The translations under genes and the position numbers were made by a program. A DNA stretch of 64,000 nt from SVTX01 sp045660325 (GTDB lineage Bacteria; Bacillota; Clostridia; Oscillospirales; CAG-272): positions 14,284 to 78,283 of the forward strand of contig JAZRDO010000022.1 in the NCBI GenBank assembly GCA_045660325.1, given 5' to 3'. Positions 61,013 through 64,000 of the stretch are shown piece after piece. Every line of letters starts with the position of its first letter. The first letter of the stretch is position 1. The notes beneath the pieces were generated by a model. It was not told where the DNA came from and did no database searches. It saw only the letters and a list, made by a program, of their open reading frames with translations.

Positions 61013-61162
61013 ATGGCTTATTATGATTTTGAAGCAAACGAGTCACAAAATTTAATAATAAGGAGGACAATCAATGAAAAAAAGAAAAACAAAATTCTTT
61101 TCTTTAATTCTGTCACTGATACTTGTTTTGGTATCAGTTCCGATGTCTGTTGTTTCCGATGA
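61013..61162 (+). CDS. Short ORF overlapping the protease start
   Basis: A 49-residue frame, MAYYDFEANESQNLII onwards, with AAAGGAG nine bases upstream of its ATG. It ends inside the next gene in another frame. It may be a leader that couples translation, or the stump of a deleted gene. Confidence 0.45.
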   Translation: MAYYDFEANESQNLIIRRTINEKKKNKILFFNSVTDTCFGISSDVCCFR

Positions 61163-63674
61163 AATAACAGACGTACAAGGTGATTTAAGCATCACTCAAC
61201 CTAGTGACGAGCTTGTGGAGCAAACCTCATTTGATGAGATAACGGATATTCAAAGTAATTTGGATGTAACAGTTTCAAATGATGAGCTTGTTGTAGAAGA
61301 ATTGCCAAATGAAACGGCTACAACAACCACTTCGGATTCGCAGCTTGTAACGGGAATACCTGACGGTATATACGCTATTGAGATTGCGGGTCTTAGTTCG
61401 TATTATATTTCTTATTCAACTACATCAACGTATGCATCTTGTAATTCTACAACCATATCTCCAACGTTAATGGGAATGCCCGCGTATTTATTTAAAGTTA
61501 CTCAAGTTCCCGATACAGATAGATATATAATCAGATCGATGGTGGATCAAACCCAAACATTGAAGGCATATGCAGGATATGTTGTATGGGCAACCATACC
61601 CGAAGACGACAGTCAAGTTCCGGAAGACAACACATTCAATATCATAGACAACAATGGAGCATATTTGATTAAAGATGTTGGTACCAGGAACTATATATGC
61701 AGTAGCAATGGCAATGTGTTGGTTGGTACTAACTCGTATGAAACGCAATATCTGAATAGTTGGAGATTCCGAGGATACCGTTCGTATATTGAGGACGGTG
61801 TGTATTCGTTTGAAAACGTAGGCAACAGTAATATGTGGTCAAGTACTCAAAACGATAGCTATGAGGCAGGCGCAAATATCCAGCAAAAGTCATATGATGG
61901 TTGTCCGATTGATAGCTTTTCAAGAGGCGGAATGTTTAAGATAAACAGAATTGGTAATACTGACCAATATACAATACGCCTTATGACCAATAATCTTCTC
62001 GCTTGGAGCTTAGAAAATTCGAATATTGTAGTAAGAGATCTGCCCCAAAACGAGTCGGAAATTCCGGATAGTATGAAATTCTATATTGCTTATGATGCCG
62101 AATCATATATCATTATCCCATATATATCCAACGGTATATATATGACTCCAATATCAACCGCATCCGATAGTGATAATTTGACTATATTATCTGCATTTAC
62201 TATATCGAATACTTCGAGGTGGAAGCTAAATAAATATACCGGACAGCCACAGCACGGCATTGATATAGTTGACTCGTATGATTTTATGAGCAACGGAGCT
62301 ATGGTTGGAGAAACGTATATTTTTAAAGCAATATGTTGGTCAACCGATTTAAATATACACGATTACTTTTTAGCGCTACCAAGCCAATATAATAATGCTG
62401 CGACATTGAATTGGAACAGCACGGAAAAAACTGCTTCGTTTACAGCTACCGAATTTATAGATATTGGAATTAACGTGGGTTGCTATACTGCAACAAATAG
62501 CTTTTTAACCATATATATTAAAGACCCCATAATGTTTAATACGATAAGGCAAGAAGAAACAGTATACTTGCAAAACAGCGGATCAGAAAAATATTCGTCT
62601 GTAGCGGGCACACTAATACCCGGAGGTGGAGACGTTGGTCAATATACGTACAGTGATAGCCCCGATCTGAAATGGATAATTGAGCGAGACAGTGACAATA
62701 TCCAATACGTGCGTTTCAAGTCATTGGCAAATGGAAAATATTTAGGCGTTGATTTGTCCAATCCTACACGTATTTACCAATATGATTCAAAGGGCGATAA
62801 CACTTTTTGGAAAATAGTATCTACAGAAAGCGGGTCAACTCAAATAATTTCTAAAGTATATGAGTCAAGCGGTAGGAGCTTATCCATACCAATGCAATCA
62901 ATGTTAGAGGGAGAGCCTCTGGTGTGCAATCAATATACTAATGACACGGATTATAGTGATGAATGGAATCTTGTTACACAGGTTCTTTCATACGTGAACT
63001 ATTATGATACGTCTATAGCGGGAGATACGTCAAAAATTTCAAATATTAGCAAGGCAAACAGTTTCGCTAATTCCGTATATTCAAGATATTTCGGAGTTGG
63101 AATGCATAGGGATGGATATGCAACATACTATCATACTACTGCTGATGATTGTCCTCTTGGAAATTCGGCTTGTACGGTAGAGGATTGCGGTGAAAACTGT
63201 TATCAATCGCATCATAAAAATGTGGACGCAATATATGACCAGTTATATAATAGTGATAGGGAAGATGATCACATATACGTATTATGGACTGATCGCGGAT
63301 ATACATATTGTGAAGGTACTTCAGCAAATCATATTTCAACCAGACAAACGTTGGCTTTTGCTAGAGATTATAATCCGGTTATTCAGTTCTTGGTTATTTA
63401 TGATTCATCACCAGAACTAATAGAGGCATTTATGGGAATAACTCTTGTTCACGAAACAGCTCATACGTTCCGCATGCCTGATGTATATGATGATGAAGAA
63501 CATATGAACAAAGTAGGCCTGTGTGTTATGGATAAGCTTGATTCAAATGAATATAGTGATTTTTATAATAATATTGTATTAAGAAAAACAAGCCCTTTTT
63601 GTGATTTATGCATGGAAAAAATGTTAGCATACACATCAAATATAAATATTGAAGGTAACCAAGGAGGTAATTGA
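61074..63674 (+). CDS. Secreted metzincin-like metalloprotease with lectin-like repeats
   Basis: An 866-residue exported protein. After the signal peptide two similar stretches (DEITDVQGDLSIT and DEITDIQSNLDVT) repeat. The middle has ricin-type beta-trefoil-like segments (about 95-390 and 490-640). The C-terminal domain has HETAHTFRMPD (His793, Glu794, His797, Asp803), an HExxHxxxxxD zinc site, and a Met-turn-like GLCVMD, plus a Cys-rich patch (ACTVEDCGENC). It probably cleaves a protein after carbohydrate binding. AAGGAGG precedes the ATG. The gene is visibly more AT-rich than the core genes. Confidence 0.75.
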   Translation: MKKRKTKFFSLILSLILVLVSVPMSVVSDEITDVQGDLSITQPSDELVEQTSFDEITDIQSNLDVTVSNDELVVEELPNETATTTTSDSQLVTGIPDGIYAIEIAGLSSYYISYSTTSTYASCNSTTISPTLMGMPAYLFKVTQVPDTDRYIIRSMVDQTQTLKAYAGYVVWATIPEDDSQVPEDNTFNIIDNNGAYLIKDVGTRNYICSSNGNVLVGTNSYETQYLNSWRFRGYRSYIEDGVYSFENVGNSNMWSSTQNDSYEAGANIQQKSYDGCPIDSFSRGGMFKINRIGNTDQYTIRLMTNNLLAWSLENSNIVVRDLPQNESEIPDSMKFYIAYDAESYIIIPYISNGIYMTPISTASDSDNLTILSAFTISNTSRWKLNKYTGQPQHGIDIVDSYDFMSNGAMVGETYIFKAICWSTDLNIHDYFLALPSQYNNAATLNWNSTEKTASFTATEFIDIGINVGCYTATNSFLTIYIKDPIMFNTIRQEETVYLQNSGSEKYSSVAGTLIPGGGDVGQYTYSDSPDLKWIIERDSDNIQYVRFKSLANGKYLGVDLSNPTRIYQYDSKGDNTFWKIVSTESGSTQIISKVYESSGRSLSIPMQSMLEGEPLVCNQYTNDTDYSDEWNLVTQVLSYVNYYDTSIAGDTSKISNISKANSFANSVYSRYFGVGMHRDGYATYYHTTADDCPLGNSACTVEDCGENCYQSHHKNVDAIYDQLYNSDREDDHIYVLWTDRGYTYCEGTSANHISTRQTLAFARDYNPVIQFLVIYDSSPELIEAFMGITLVHETAHTFRMPDVYDDEEHMNKVGLCVMDKLDSNEYSDFYNNIVLRKTSPFCDLCMEKMLAYTSNINIEGNQGGN

Positions 63675-63676
63675 TT

Positions 63677-64000
63677 ATGAAGTACACTAACAAATTAATA
63701 ATAACACTAAGTGTTATTTTGACCGCAATACTATGTTTAGGTCTTATAGGTTGCCAAGATTCAGAAAACGAGTCGGTAAGCACAGATAACACTAAAGCTG
63801 AGAACACTTCGGTGACAGAAACGACGGAATCAACTACAGATTCAGAAACTGATAGTACCGAAGAAACCACCGAAACATTTGAAACGGAAAATAATGAACC
63901 GTACGAGATAAAGGTTGATGATTATACGCTCATAAAGAATGAAAACGGATGTTATTTGTCTTTTGACGATATTTCTAAATATCAAAATAATAGTTCAAAT
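63677..64000 (+). CDS. Lipoprotein, cut by the window end
   Basis: The first 108 residues of a lipoprotein: signal peptide, lipobox LIGC (Cys25), then a long Thr/Ser/Glu-rich spacer and the start of a folded domain (YEIKVDDYTLIKNENG). It starts two bases after the protease stop with AAGGAGG, so the pair is an operon. Function cannot be judged from the part present. Confidence 0.8.
   Translation, partial: MKYTNKLIITLSVILTAILCLGLIGCQDSENESVSTDNTKAENTSVTETTESTTDSETDSTEETTETFETENNEPYEIKVDDYTLIKNENGCYLSFDDISKYQNNSSN

Overview
The window is a piece of a Firmicutes genome, most likely a gut-associated member of the class Clostridia. The evidence is a glgB-glgC-glgD-glgA-glgP glycogen cluster, an L21-Prp-L27 operon whose L27 carries the cleavable N-terminal extension, formate-lyase fermentation, a RicT/YaaT-type PSP1 protein, strong AGGAGG ribosome sites, and promoters that nearly all read TTGACA, 17 bases, TATAAT. 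A finer taxonomic call is not supported.

Layout. 1-3.9 kb: the end of a maltodextrin ABC transporter operon (permease, amylase lipoprotein, ATPase). 4-7 kb: a hydrolase, a small Cys-rich protein, a YwaF-like membrane protein and MscL. 7-19.4 kb: SGNH hydrolase, GH3 beta-glucosidase, a ZTP-riboswitch-controlled pflB-pflA pair, a GH78-like rhamnosidase, a large secreted endonuclease and a DUF3737-like beta-helix protein. 19.4-29.3 kb: housekeeping genes (rsmI, amidase, ligA, flavodoxin, an Ntn hydrolase, tRNA-Lys, ttcA, trmN6, ferredoxin, PSP1, holB). 29.6-42.5 kb: one long glycogen operon ending in a FolC-like protein of unknown role and pgi. 42.6-52.3 kb: P-loop protein, ABC exporter, ROK-like regulator, rplU-prp-rpmA, RluA-type synthase, amidase, alcohol dehydrogenase and rpsF-ssb-rpsR. 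52.8-60.7 kb: an S24 repressor followed by a prophage DNA-packaging and head module with no tail, lysis or integrase genes in view. 60.9-64 kb: a more AT-rich segment with a secreted metzincin-like protease and a lipoprotein cut by the window edge.

How the genes work together: imported maltodextrins and glucosides feed a glycogen store made by GlgC/GlgD, GlgA and GlgB and mobilised by GlgP, a GH13 enzyme and Pgi. Pyruvate is then fermented through PflB and an iron alcohol dehydrogenase.

The most unusual signals are: (1) two diverged tandem units after tRNA-Lys, each with covarying hairpins and a copy of the tRNA 3' end plus its own terminator; (2) a nested multi-helix element of about 230 nt between rpmA and the RluA-family gene; (3) a FolC-like protein with an apparently destroyed P-loop inside the glycogen operon; (4) a phage-encoded Prp-type protease beside a capsid protein whose N-terminus mimics the L27 Prp cleavage site.
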